Assembly (NCBI GenBank): GCA_002354335.1
Contig: DELI01000020.1
Coordinates: 62,001 to 126,000, forward strand
From: Sphingobacterium sp. UBA2700
GTDB taxonomy: Bacteria > Bacteroidota > Bacteroidia > Sphingobacteriales > Sphingobacteriaceae
Direction of reading: 5' to 3'
Length of the DNA stretch: 64,000 bases
How positions within the stretch are numbered: the first letter of the stretch is position 1; every line of letters begins with the position of its first letter. The position numbers and the translations under genes are program-made. Below are positions 1 to 7,446 of the stretch, one piece after another. Under the pieces are notes generated by a model, which was not told the origin of the DNA, did not search any database, and saw only the letters and a program-made list of their open reading frames with translations.

Positions 1-125
1 TTGTATTTAGTAATTAGACCTATGTCTATCTTTAAAGCTCTAGGTTTATCGGTATTTTGCAATCTAATTTATTTTTTCTATTCCATAAAACGAATACATT
101 TGTCTGGAATTGAAATATTTATATA

Positions 126-164
126 AAAACAAAAAAGGTGGATATTCTAAAATCATCCACCTTT
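126..164 (-). terminator. Rho-independent terminator
   Basis: A stem of AAAGGTGGAT pairs with ATCCACCTTT (134-143 with 155-164). Read on the minus strand it is followed by a long T-rich run. It sits downstream of the minus-strand DJ-1 gene and the hydrolase remnant, so it probably ends that transcription unit. Confidence 0.75.
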
Positions 165-246
165 AAGATATAATAAAAGCCTTTTTTAATTACTGAAGCT
201 TAAGTAACTATTTTTTAAACAAAACTTTTTTAAGCGCAAGCGCACC

Positions 247-513
247 TTACTGAGAGCTAAACTTTACCGCTTCAATTTGATCAGGAGGATTCAACAAGCC
301 ATAATCATGGATAAACCCGTTATAAGTCTCAATAGTAGTCGGAACACCCGCTTCATCTAACTTTCTTGCATATGCCAAACCTTCATCGAAGAGAATATCA
401 TTTTCGGCTAATTGGACCAATGCTGGCGGAAGGTCCTTTAGTTTTTCTACTGAAGCATTGAATGGAGTAGCATAATAGTCCTTCCGTAGTATGAGAAATA
501 ACCTTTTTTTAGG
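247..513 (-). pseudogene. Alpha/beta hydrolase (Aes/HSL-like), C-terminal remnant
   Basis: An open frame of about 88 codons with no usable start reads as the last third of an acetyl-esterase/lipase-type alpha/beta hydrolase. It includes the stretch AENDILFDEGLAYARKL with the family's acid Asp, and GFIHDYGLLN with its catalytic His. The part that would carry the oxyanion-hole motif and the nucleophile Ser is absent. The frame begins directly after two consecutive TGA codons that end the upstream DJ-1 gene, in the same register. This looks like a deletion that removed the front of a hydrolase gene and joined the rest to the end of the DJ-1 gene. The family assignment is from motif recognition; loss of function is inferred from the missing two thirds. 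Confidence 0.7.
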
Positions 514-516
514 TCA

Positions 517-1218
517 TCAAAGTTTATTTTTTTCCAGTTGCTCAACAACCACTTTTGCCATTTCTTTTGAGCTGAACGGATTTTGGCCCGTTATCAAATT
601 TCCATCAACAACTACATTGGAGGTCATAGGAATAAAAGCCTTTTTTAAATTGGCACCCCGCTCTTTAATGGCAGCTTCAAGATTGAACGGTACTTCCCGT
701 TTTCTTCTGGCAATCGTTTCTTCAAACCAGTCAAATCCAGTCATTGATTTTGCTTTGATCAGATATTCACCGTTACTAAGCTTAACATTTAGCAATCCAC
801 CAACTCCATGACAGATCGCAGCGACTTTCTTTCCTTTTTCAAACTGATTGCTAACCATTGATTGTATAGTAGTGTCGTCTGGAAAATCGTACATCGTACC
901 ATGACCCCCAGCTAAATATATCAGATCATATTCTTGTTGAGTAAGCTCCGATAGTTTTTCACTATTTGCAAGCAATAATCGAAAGTCATCCTTATTCCAA
1001 TATTGTTCAGAAATTTTATCTAATGTAAAGTGTTTTAAGCTTTCGGGATCTACCGGAATGTTACCACCTTGAGGACTTGCAATGGTAATATCATAACCTT
1101 TCTCTTTAGCCGCATGGTAGATATGAGTGAGTTCACTAAGCCATAAACCTGTTTTCAGATTACCACTTGCATACATACCTATATTGGTTACTATAATTAA
1201 GATTTTCATCATGCCCAT
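517..1218 (-). CDS. DJ-1/PfpI (Hsp31-like) family protein
   Basis: Class I glutamine-amidotransferase-like protein of about 233 residues. The DJ-1/Hsp31 nucleophile-elbow Cys is in AAICHG (about residue 136), after the glycine-rich stretch YLAGGHGTMYDFPDD. A conserved-type Glu lies near residue 29. Relatives act as glyoxalase-type or deglycase-like stress proteins on reactive aldehydes, but the substrate here is unknown. An in-frame ATG at 1257 is possible, but a CACCTTTG promoter element (1238-1245) lies inside that extension. The ATG at 1218 is therefore preferred; its distance from the -7 element matches that of the acetoacetate-decarboxylase-like gene. It is the third unit carrying the shared regulatory box and is followed at once by a hydrolase remnant. 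Confidence 0.85.
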   Translation of the reverse strand: MGMMKILIIVTNIGMYASGNLKTGLWLSELTHIYHAAKEKGYDITIASPQGGNIPVDPESLKHFTLDKISEQYWNKDDFRLLLANSEKLSELTQQEYDLIYLAGGHGTMYDFPDDTTIQSMVSNQFEKGKKVAAICHGVGGLLNVKLSNGEYLIKAKSMTGFDWFEETIARRKREVPFNLEAAIKERGANLKKAFIPMTSNVVVDGNLITGQNPFSSKEMAKVVVEQLEKNKL

Positions 1219-1237
1219 ATTTTTTCTTTTAATAGTA

Positions 1238-1303
1238 CAAAGGTGATAAGAAACCATTGCCTGGGAGTAGCTGAATTAAGGGAAGTTGTAACCGAATCTC
1301 TGT
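1238..1303 (-). promoter_or_regulatory. Promoter and AraC-type operator, copy 1 (DJ-1 gene)
   Basis: The -7-like element CACCTTTG (minus strand, 1238-1245) is followed upstream by exactly 18 bp and then a 40-bp box (1264-1303). The box recurs at 3275-3314 and 5809-5848. Read on the minus strand it contains two direct half sites, GTTAC and GCTAC, 21 bp apart. That is two helical turns, the usual geometry for an AraC-family dimer site overlapping the upstream promoter element. The conservation is seen directly. Binding by the AraC protein encoded at 1334-2269 is inferred. Confidence 0.75.
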
Positions 1304-1333
1304 ATTTCAACTTTTAGGTTAAAAGCGAGGTGA

Positions 1334-2269
1334 TTAATTTAAGGATGATCTGAATTCCATTGGAGAAAGTGATGTTCGGCTTTTGAAAAGACGGTGAAAT
1401 GATTGCGGATGTTCAAATCCCAGGTGATACGCAATTTCAGAGACTGACATTGAAGTGGTAGAGAGAAACTCCTTTGCTTTTTCGATCAATCTGTTCTGGA
1501 TATGCTGCTGGGTGGTTTGCCCTGTTTGCACTCTTAACATATCGCTCAAATAATTTGCACTTAGGCGTAATTGATCAGCAATGGAGTGAACTGAGGGGAT
1601 ACCGTTAATGGTTAACTTATCATTTTTGAAATAATCATCCAATAATAGCTCCAACTTGGAAAGAAGGTCACTATTCACTTTCTTTCTCGTCAAAAACTGG
1701 CGGTTGTAATAACGGTCACAGTATTTCAACAGAAGATCAAGGTTAGAAACAAGCAGATCTTGTGTAAAGGAATCCAAGTTAATATCAATTTCCTGTTCAA
1801 CATTCGCTATAATATCAAAAATGGTTTTCTCTTCTTTTTCAGAAAGATGCAAAGCTTCATTAGCTGTATAGGAAAAATAACCATATTCTTTAATGTCGGA
1901 TGCCAGACCATAACCATGGAGGAAATCCGGATGTACCACCAGAACAAACCCTCTTACTTTGTTAAGCAGTATATCATCAAACTTGAGGACCTGATGTGGG
2001 GCAATAAAGTACATAATACCTTCATCAAAATCGTAATATTGCTGGCCATATCTGCATTTTCCGCCTGCACAGTCTTTTTTTAAAGCAATAACATAAAAAT
2101 CGGTAGTTATCGCACTCAAAAGGGTATCCAGTTCCAGTTTAACATCATCAAAATTAAAAACACTGATCAGCGGATTAGCAGGTTTCTTTAACCCCAAGAA
2201 CTGATGAAGTGCACTTATTGATGATACTTTTTCCGGAGTTTTCATAAGCTGATTTTCAGATTTATACAT
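1334..2269 (-). CDS. AraC family transcriptional regulator
   Basis: 311-residue regulator. The C-terminal hundred residues contain a two-helix-turn-helix AraC DNA-binding domain, with a recognisable SVSEIAYHLGFEHPQSFHRLFK motif region (second HTH, shown here in part). The N-terminal ~190 residues would be the sensing domain and contain CAGGKCRYGQQYY, a short cysteine pair that could be redox-active or metal-binding (inference). It starts 7 bp after the epimerase-like gene, so the two are one operon. The operon's promoter carries the same 40-bp box as two neighbouring promoters. The simplest reading is a self-regulating local activator of the aldehyde-type gene group. Confidence 0.9.
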   Translation of the reverse strand: MYKSENQLMKTPEKVSSISALHQFLGLKKPANPLISVFNFDDVKLELDTLLSAITTDFYVIALKKDCAGGKCRYGQQYYDFDEGIMYFIAPHQVLKFDDILLNKVRGFVLVVHPDFLHGYGLASDIKEYGYFSYTANEALHLSEKEEKTIFDIIANVEQEIDINLDSFTQDLLVSNLDLLLKYCDRYYNRQFLTRKKVNSDLLSKLELLLDDYFKNDKLTINGIPSVHSIADQLRLSANYLSDMLRVQTGQTTQQHIQNRLIEKAKEFLSTTSMSVSEIAYHLGFEHPQSFHRLFKSRTSLSPMEFRSSLN

Positions 2270-2276
2270 AACTAAT

Positions 2277-3224
2277 TTACTTAATTATTTTGTTTCCTAA
2301 AAGCTGTTCATCTTTAATGATACTGATTCCTTGCTTATAGGATGTGACCTGAAAATCCGGGAATTTCTTTCTGAATTTTGAATCATCAAATATATTGTCA
2401 TACTCATACCTGGGAAGAAGCTCCAGTAATTCCTTTAGGCTTTTGTTGAAAAATGAGCCTATTTTGAACATCAATTTGGGGACAACAGAATATTTCAGAT
2501 CTCTGCTGTAAATTCCTGAAGCCATTCGGATAAACTCTTTATAAGTAGAATGACTTCTATCTACCGGAAGATGCCATGTTTGACCAAATGCGTCAGGGGT
2601 ATTCCCAATCAAAGCAGTAGCTCGGCTCGCATCAGGAGTCCAGATCAGGCTTCTTTTTTTATTTGCGCTCAATGGAACGTTCAGCTTTTTGTCTTCTATG
2701 ATATTGTTAAAAATCAAGGTATTGGTAATACTCTGTGTTTTACCGGGACCGTAAAATTCCGGGGCGCGGCAGATTACCGCTTCAAGTTCACCGGATTCAA
2801 TTTCCTTCAATACCATTTCAGCCATTTTTCTTCTGACTCTTCCTTTTCTTCCAACAGGTGCAAAATCAGTTTCTTCTGTCAATATGCGATCATCCTGAGG
2901 ATACATATAAGTGTTGTCAAAAAACACGAGTTTAGTATGGTTAATCTTACAGGCTTCAATTACGTTTTTAAGGATTAGCGGAAACTGTTTCTCCCAGAGA
3001 TCGGAACTAATCGGGAGGCCCAATGTGAAATAGGCAATTTCACTACCTTTTACTGCTTCAATTGCTTTTTCACGAATGGAGAGATCCGCAGAAAAAACCT
3101 TGTCCGTGTCATTTACTTTTTTCGCATCCCTGCTGACAATTCGTATAGATGAAGTAAAATTTCTTTTAAGTTCTCTCGCGAGCTCTTCGCCAATCTGGCC
3201 GTTAGCTCCTAATATCGTTTGCAT
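2277..3224 (-). CDS. NAD(P)-binding epimerase/NmrA-like protein
   Basis: 315-residue atypical short-chain dehydrogenase. The N-terminal Rossmann glycine motif reads ILGANGQIGEELARELKR, and a YMYP segment near residue 106 sits about where the catalytic tyrosine of extended SDRs falls. The canonical YxxxK is not clear, so it may bind NAD(P)H without typical epimerase activity. The substrate cannot be told from sequence. It is the first gene of the operon with the AraC regulator, and its promoter (-7 GAACTTTG at 3249-3256) carries the shared regulatory box. Context suggests a role with the neighbouring aldehyde dehydrogenase and DJ-1 proteins in handling reactive carbonyl or related compounds (inference). 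Confidence 0.8.
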   Translation of the reverse strand: MQTILGANGQIGEELARELKRNFTSSIRIVSRDAKKVNDTDKVFSADLSIREKAIEAVKGSEIAYFTLGLPISSDLWEKQFPLILKNVIEACKINHTKLVFFDNTYMYPQDDRILTEETDFAPVGRKGRVRRKMAEMVLKEIESGELEAVICRAPEFYGPGKTQSITNTLIFNNIIEDKKLNVPLSANKKRSLIWTPDASRATALIGNTPDAFGQTWHLPVDRSHSTYKEFIRMASGIYSRDLKYSVVPKLMFKIGSFFNKSLKELLELLPRYEYDNIFDDSKFRKKFPDFQVTSYKQGISIIKDEQLLGNKIIK

Positions 3225-3248
3225 ATTTTATACTGTTTAATTATTATA

Positions 3249-3314
3249 CAAAGTTCAGGAATCATCCTAAATGAGGTGTATCTGAATTAATGAAAGTTGT
3301 AACATAATCTCTGT
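3249..3314 (-). promoter_or_regulatory. Promoter and AraC-type operator, copy 2 (epimerase-araC operon)
   Basis: The -7-like GAACTTTG lies at 3249-3256 on the minus strand. The 40-bp box at 3275-3314 sits 18 bp upstream of it, the same spacing as in the other two copies. Half sites GTTAC and GATAC are 21 bp apart. The distal end of the box touches the stop codon of the upstream aldehyde dehydrogenase gene, so operator and coding sequence share bases. Autoregulation of the AraC gene is inferred from this placement. Confidence 0.75.
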
Positions 3315-4675
3315 TACATTATCTTTTTCAGCCAATGCATTTTTTTATCCGTATAAGGAGGATATTTCCAGTCCGGTTCACCCCAGGTTGTTTTTTCAAT
3401 GACTGATTTCTGATGGGAGAATGTAAGAAAGCCGAACTCCCCATGGTAGTTTCCAATTCCGGAATTCCCTATACCTCCAAAAGGAAGATAGTCACTGGTA
3501 ATGTGCATCAGTGTGTCATTGATGCATCCACCACCGAAAGAGACCAGTGTTAAAAACTTGTCTTTTTCTTCTTCATTATGACTAAACAAATAAGCTGCCA
3601 ATGGTTTTTCACCTTCTATAATTTTATGAAGAACAGCATCATAATGGTTATAAGATATAACAGGTAAAACAGGGCCAAATATTTCCTCCTGCATTACCGG
3701 ATCTTCCCAGATTACGTTATCTATGATGGTAGGTTCAATGTAAAGAGAATCCGCATTATATTTTCCTCCATAAATCATTTTTGAATGATCAATTAATCTA
3801 AGGATACGATCAAAATTTCGCTTATTGATTATACTGGTATAATGCTCCGCACCATCAGAATAATTAATTTCCTGGAGTCTTTCTTTGATCAATGTAAGAA
3901 GTTTAGGTTTCACTGATTCTTCTACCAACAGATAATCGGGTGCAATACAGGTTTGCCCTCCATTCAGGAACTTTCCCCAGACCAGCCTTTTGGCAGCAAC
4001 TTCAAGGTCTGCACTTTTAGTTACTATGGTGGGTGATTTCCCACCAAGCTCTAATGTAACAGGAACCAATTTTTTTGCTGCCGCCTCATAGACTATCTGT
4101 CCTACTTTTGGGCTTCCTGTGAAAAATATTTTATCAAACCGAAGCTTCAAAAGTTCTGTTGTTTCTGGAATGCCTCCTTTTACGACATGTAGGTAATTTG
4201 AAGGGTAATTCTCATTGATAACATCCGCTAACATATGCATTGTATTTTCCGGAAGTTCGCTGGGTTTTATGATGCAGGTGTTCCCGGCCGCAATGGCACT
4301 CACCATAGGGCTTAATGTCAGCTGATAAGGATAATTCCATGCCCCAATGACTAGGGTAACTCCTAAGGGGTCATAATGGATATAACTCTTTCCCGGCTTT
4401 AAACTGAGTGCTGTTTTGACTTTTTTAGGTTTGCTCAGCTTATTTAGGTTTTTCAGGAAAAAATCTATTTCATTATACACCAGATTGAGTTCTGTAAGAA
4501 ACGTATCAAATTTTCCCTTACGAAAATCTTTATAGATCGCTTCATAAAGTTGATCTTCCTTTGCTTTCAAAAGATTTTTTAGCTTTAAGAGATTTTCCTT
4601 ACGAAACGCAATGTCTTTTGTTTGGTGTGAATTAAAAAACTCTTTTTGTGACTGAAATATTCCTGCAAAATCCAT
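3314..4675 (-). CDS. Aldehyde dehydrogenase, ALDH3-like
   Basis: 453-residue NAD(P)-dependent aldehyde dehydrogenase of the class 3/fatty aldehyde type, oxidising aldehydes to carboxylic acids. Visible landmarks are GAWNYPYQLTLSP in the N-terminal part, FTGSPKVG (cofactor loop), the general-base Glu in TLELGGKSP (about residue 209) and the catalytic Cys in GGQTCIAPDY (about residue 243). The C-terminal LPFGGIGNSGIG is typical of the group. It has full length for the family. It begins 23 bp after the acetoacetate-decarboxylase-like gene and is presumably cotranscribed from the boxed promoter at 5783-5848. The preferred aldehyde is not visible. Confidence 0.93.
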   Translation of the reverse strand: MDFAGIFQSQKEFFNSHQTKDIAFRKENLLKLKNLLKAKEDQLYEAIYKDFRKGKFDTFLTELNLVYNEIDFFLKNLNKLSKPKKVKTALSLKPGKSYIHYDPLGVTLVIGAWNYPYQLTLSPMVSAIAAGNTCIIKPSELPENTMHMLADVINENYPSNYLHVVKGGIPETTELLKLRFDKIFFTGSPKVGQIVYEAAAKKLVPVTLELGGKSPTIVTKSADLEVAAKRLVWGKFLNGGQTCIAPDYLLVEESVKPKLLTLIKERLQEINYSDGAEHYTSIINKRNFDRILRLIDHSKMIYGGKYNADSLYIEPTIIDNVIWEDPVMQEEIFGPVLPVISYNHYDAVLHKIIEGEKPLAAYLFSHNEEEKDKFLTLVSFGGGCINDTLMHITSDYLPFGGIGNSGIGNYHGEFGFLTFSHQKSVIEKTTWGEPDWKYPPYTDKKMHWLKKIM

Positions 4676-4698
4676 GTAATTACCTTTTAATTTTAAAC

Positions 4699-5763
4699 CT
4701 ATTTCTTTGTGTTATCAGTTGGTTCTGGAGTGTATAATGCGGCCTGAAATTCAGGTTGATAATCATAGCGCATTAATTTCCCTAAATCCAATGATTTGAT
4801 GAATGCAGATAATGGACCATCGGTAAGCTTAAGTTCAATGTCTTCTTTATTTGAACTACTGGCTTTTTTCAACGCTCGCACATCAGTATAGCCTTGGGTT
4901 AATTTTCCGCTTCTATCCAGGTTGATAAAATTGGAACGAACGATTTCTGCTTCTACGGTCTCTATTTCTAATTTCTTTCCTTCTATCGAAAAATCCGGTT
5001 TACCTGATCCATCATAAAAAGTAAAGATCATAGAATCTCCTTTGTCACTATAATCAATTGGGATCAACCATTTCGGTAAGTTGTAACCAACTACTCCTCG
5101 GACTCTAGCTAGTTCTGTATCTACAGGAAGTTTTAAAACATATCCCCACAGGCTTTTGTTTTTTACTTCCCGGAGCAAAGAAAAGACGCCCCAGTTTCCC
5201 GCATTAGGTTTGGTAGTAACAATAGAAATCGATAACTCATTATATGAATCATTATCACAATAATGATAGGCATAAGCTGTTATAGCAATTAGTCCTCGTC
5301 CCGGGGAAATTGAAATCGGTTTTACAATATCACGAACTTCTTCCGGAATCAGCTTTTTCAAAGTTTTCATATCGGCGGTATAGATTGCCGTGATACTGCT
5401 GTTGCTGTAATAAAAATTCGGAGAATAAGTTGTAAATCCAACGTCCTTTTTTTCTTTCTGGATAGTTTTAAACCAGCTGAGATCGATCTCCGGTCTTTCT
5501 TTTTCAATAACAGATAATGGTGGATTTGAACGGAAACGATCATAAAGTCCACCCTTTAGCACAGGAACCTGATGACCTGCAAGATCAATTATTGTCTGTT
5601 CAGGTTTGATAGTGTCCATAGTGATTTGATTTTTTTGGTTTACAATTATCGTATTTGAATTAAAAGATTTTTGATATGCAGCATCGCTCCCAAAGGCACC
5701 TGCTAATACTTGTGAGTAAATGCCAACCAGCCCTGCTGTTGTCAATATTTTAACAATGTTCAT
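4699..5763 (-). CDS. Exported acetoacetate decarboxylase-family protein
   Basis: 354 residues with an apparent N-terminal signal sequence (about residues 1-20), followed by an acetoacetate-decarboxylase-like domain. The domain is recognised by the PISISPGRGLIAITAYAY region, the YNELSISIVTTKP strand and VRGVVGYNLPKWLIP. In the family a Schiff-base lysine lies near the GYPK-like turn; the lysine of GYNLPKW could be its counterpart, but this needs alignment. Many members of this superfamily are not decarboxylases, so the reaction is unknown. It is the first gene of the operon with the aldehyde dehydrogenase. A periplasmic location would be unusual for the classical enzyme. Confidence 0.75.
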   Translation of the reverse strand: MNIVKILTTAGLVGIYSQVLAGAFGSDAAYQKSFNSNTIIVNQKNQITMDTIKPEQTIIDLAGHQVPVLKGGLYDRFRSNPPLSVIEKERPEIDLSWFKTIQKEKKDVGFTTYSPNFYYSNSSITAIYTADMKTLKKLIPEEVRDIVKPISISPGRGLIAITAYAYHYCDNDSYNELSISIVTTKPNAGNWGVFSLLREVKNKSLWGYVLKLPVDTELARVRGVVGYNLPKWLIPIDYSDKGDSMIFTFYDGSGKPDFSIEGKKLEIETVEAEIVRSNFINLDRSGKLTQGYTDVRALKKASSSNKEDIELKLTDGPLSAFIKSLDLGKLMRYDYQPEFQAALYTPEPTDNTKK

Positions 5764-5782
5764 ACTTTTTTATTTTCTATGA

Positions 5783-5848
5783 CAAAGTTCCGAACTATGA
5801 ACACAACAGGAGTAACTTGATTAGGGTAAGTTGTAACAGAATCTCTGT
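5783..5848 (-). promoter_or_regulatory. Promoter and AraC-type operator, copy 3 (ADC-ALDH operon)
   Basis: The -7-like GAACTTTG is at 5783-5790 on the minus strand. The 40-bp box is at 5809-5848, again 18 bp away. It has the clearest half sites of the three copies, two exact GTTAC words 21 bp apart, and shares the distal ACAGAGATTC end with the other boxes. It drives the acetoacetate-decarboxylase-like and aldehyde dehydrogenase genes. Confidence 0.78.
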
Positions 5849-5971
5849 TTTTCTTTAACAAGTATGAACTAAAATCGAAAGGTAGTAACCCGAAGTTCGT
5901 AATAAATCAACTCCAATCTAGAATAGGTCGTTAAATATAATGGATGCTATCCTAATTGAAGAAAATCTGCG

Positions 5972-6046
5972 TTAATCTCCAATAAATGGTTCGAGTTTTG
6001 TCCCAGCGGGATCACACAAAAACAGCTTCAACCACACAGATTGAGG
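5972..6046 (-). pseudogene. Possible glyoxalase/VOC-family C-terminal remnant
   Basis: Within the 464-bp gap 5764-6227, the minus strand has a 25-codon open stretch ending WLKLFLCDPAGTKLEPFIGD and a stop. This resembles the last strand and tail of a vicinal-oxygen-chelate (glyoxalase/bleomycin resistance) protein, with the metal-ligand-type Glu in KLEPF. It has no start and stops upstream at 6047. The plus strand of the same area also reads about 31 codons from 6058 to a stop at 6151-6153 (MAGFEQKRRDGFDSGRL...). I cannot place that reading; it may be another fragment or chance. The rest of the gap shows only the promoter elements listed. Confidence 0.35.
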
Positions 6047-6199
6047 CTATTTTTGCAATGGCTGGATTCGAACAGAAGCGTCGGGATGGGTTCGATTCTG
6101 GAAGGCTCAGGGTTGTTTGGAAATTATCCGCAGCCTCACTAACCTCCAGTTAACTAGTAACCAGTGAGTAAGTCATGCTACTTCCCAAAACCAGATAGT

Positions 6200-6207
6200 T
6201 ACCTTTG
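6200..6207 (+). promoter_or_regulatory. Bacteroidota -7 promoter element
   Basis: TACCTTTG matches the Bacteroidota -7 consensus TAnnTTTG exactly and lies 20 bp before the ATG of the MDR oxidoreductase gene. No convincing -33 TTTG is visible at the usual spacing. Confidence 0.55.
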
Positions 6208-6227
6208 TATATCAAAATAAAAATACA

Positions 6228-7139
6228 ATGGAAAACATACATACATCGAAGGTGCTTATCGCACAATCATACGGACCATCAGACGTCCTTGAGTATCATG
6301 ATATCACAATAAATCCTCTTGCTGAGGGTTTCGCAAGAATCCGTGTAAAGGCGGCGGGGATCAACCCGATCGACGCACGACGCATGACTGGAGAGTTCAA
6401 GCATGCCGGACTACCACAAACCTTCGGAACCGAATTTGCCGGAGAAATCCTTGAAATTGCTGATAACAGCAGCAGTTTCAAAGTAGGTGATGCGGTGCTT
6501 GGTTCTGGAAATGGTTTTACCCATGCCACTATTATCGATGTACCTGTTGGAAATCTTATTCGTCGCCCCGAAAATATCGCTTGGGAAGTAGCAGGTTCAC
6601 TTGCTGGTGTGGCACAAACAGCGACAACCGTACTCGATGAGATTGGCCCAATCAACTCCTTATTAGTTCACGGTGCATCGGGCGGTGTAGGCTCTATAAT
6701 TGTTCAATTAGCAAAAGAAAGAGGAATTACCGTGGTTGGTACTTCGTCAAAAAGAAATTTAGAATACGTAAATTCCCTAGGCGCTATCGCTGTAGAATAT
6801 GGAGATGGATTAACGGAACGCATTAAGGAAGTTTTCCCTAACGCATTCGATGCTTCGATCGATATGGTAGGGAACGAACAAGCGACGCAAGTATCTCTTG
6901 AGCTTGTAAAAGAAGACGGAGTTATCGGAACAATCGCCGGAAAACCGACTTCGTCCAAACGCGTGGTGCCGTTTTGGGTAAAAAGAAATCCACAAAACCT
7001 ACAGCATGTAGTCGATGGCATCGAAGCTGGAAAATTCGCATGGGAAATCGACAGTACATTTCCGTTTGAAAAAGCAGCTGAAGCCTACAGCAAGATATTA
7101 GAAGGTCACACCAGAGGTAAAATCGTAATTACCTTTTAA
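6228..7139 (+). CDS. NADP-dependent MDR oxidoreductase (quinone-oxidoreductase-like)
   Basis: 303-residue medium-chain dehydrogenase/reductase without the catalytic or structural zinc cysteines, hence of the quinone oxidoreductase/zeta-crystallin type. The N-terminal GroES-like half contains AAGINPIDARRMTGEF and GTEFAGEI. The Rossmann half contains the nucleotide-binding VHGASGGVGSIIVQLAKERG (about residues 145-164). The C-terminal HTRGKIVITF is the usual end of the family. It would reduce quinones or enone-type electrophiles with NADPH in the cytoplasm. It is monocistronic, with its own -7 element and a hairpin terminator, and lies divergent from the aldehyde-type operons without their regulatory box. 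Confidence 0.9.
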   Translation: MENIHTSKVLIAQSYGPSDVLEYHDITINPLAEGFARIRVKAAGINPIDARRMTGEFKHAGLPQTFGTEFAGEILEIADNSSSFKVGDAVLGSGNGFTHATIIDVPVGNLIRRPENIAWEVAGSLAGVAQTATTVLDEIGPINSLLVHGASGGVGSIIVQLAKERGITVVGTSSKRNLEYVNSLGAIAVEYGDGLTERIKEVFPNAFDASIDMVGNEQATQVSLELVKEDGVIGTIAGKPTSSKRVVPFWVKRNPQNLQHVVDGIEAGKFAWEIDSTFPFEKAAEAYSKILEGHTRGKIVITF

Positions 7140-7169
7140 TAATAAAAACCCCTATAAATAACTCGATTG

Positions 7170-7200
7170 AAAAGCCAGGTCAGTAGACTTGGCTTTTCTT
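7170..7200 (+). terminator. Rho-independent terminator
   Basis: AAAAGCCAGGTC pairs with GACTTGGCTTTT (one G-U type position) around a four-base loop, followed by a short T-rich tail. It is 30 bp after the MDR oxidoreductase stop. Confidence 0.75.
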
Positions 7201-7232
7201 GTATAGTTCTTCACCAAATATAGGACGGCCCT

Positions 7233-7384
7233 AGTTCGAGGCACTACCCTTTTAAAGCCCTTTCAAACCCAATGATAACCCAATGATAACCCCAATCAAA
7301 CCCAATGATGACCCAATGATAACCCCAACCAAACCCAATTGGAAAGGGCTTTCATTGGGCTATGTATAGCCTATGAAAGCCCTT
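7233..7384. repeat. Intergenic repeat element, copy 1, with 33-bp tandem units
   Basis: Fills most of the gap 7140-7446. It begins with AGTTCGAGG (7233-7241), then AAAGCCCTTTCAAACCCAA from 7254. A 33-bp unit follows twice (7264-7296 and 7297-7329, two differences) plus 10 bp of a third copy. Each unit is built from the 11-mer AACCCAATGAT. The right part (7341-7362) carries the inverted words AAAGGGCTTTCATTGGG, and a final GAAAGCCCTTT ends at 7384, so the RNA or DNA could fold back. Related copies are at 29815-29919 (inverted) and 47337-47440. Confidence 0.8.
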
Positions 7385-7446
7385 TAACTTGACGTTGATT
7401 AATCGAATTCTTTTTTTAGTCTTTTGAGTTGTTTGGATGACATTAT

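Noticed and set aside
2550..2978. 142-codon plus-strand ORF
   Set aside because: It is antisense to a clear Rossmann-fold gene and has the composition of a shadow frame; no family features.
6050..6115. tRNA-like words (GGATTCGAACA and GGGTTCGATTCT) suggesting a tRNA gene
   Set aside because: No acceptor stem, anticodon arm or D-arm could be paired around either word on either strand.
6140..6165. GTTA-N5-TAAC imperfect palindrome before the MDR gene as a regulator site
   Set aside because: Only four base pairs per arm and no matching copy elsewhere in the window; too weak to call.
7264..7339. Short regular repeats that might be a CRISPR array
   Set aside because: The repeats are directly adjacent with no unique spacers and no cas genes are present; they are a tandem expansion inside a dispersed repeat.
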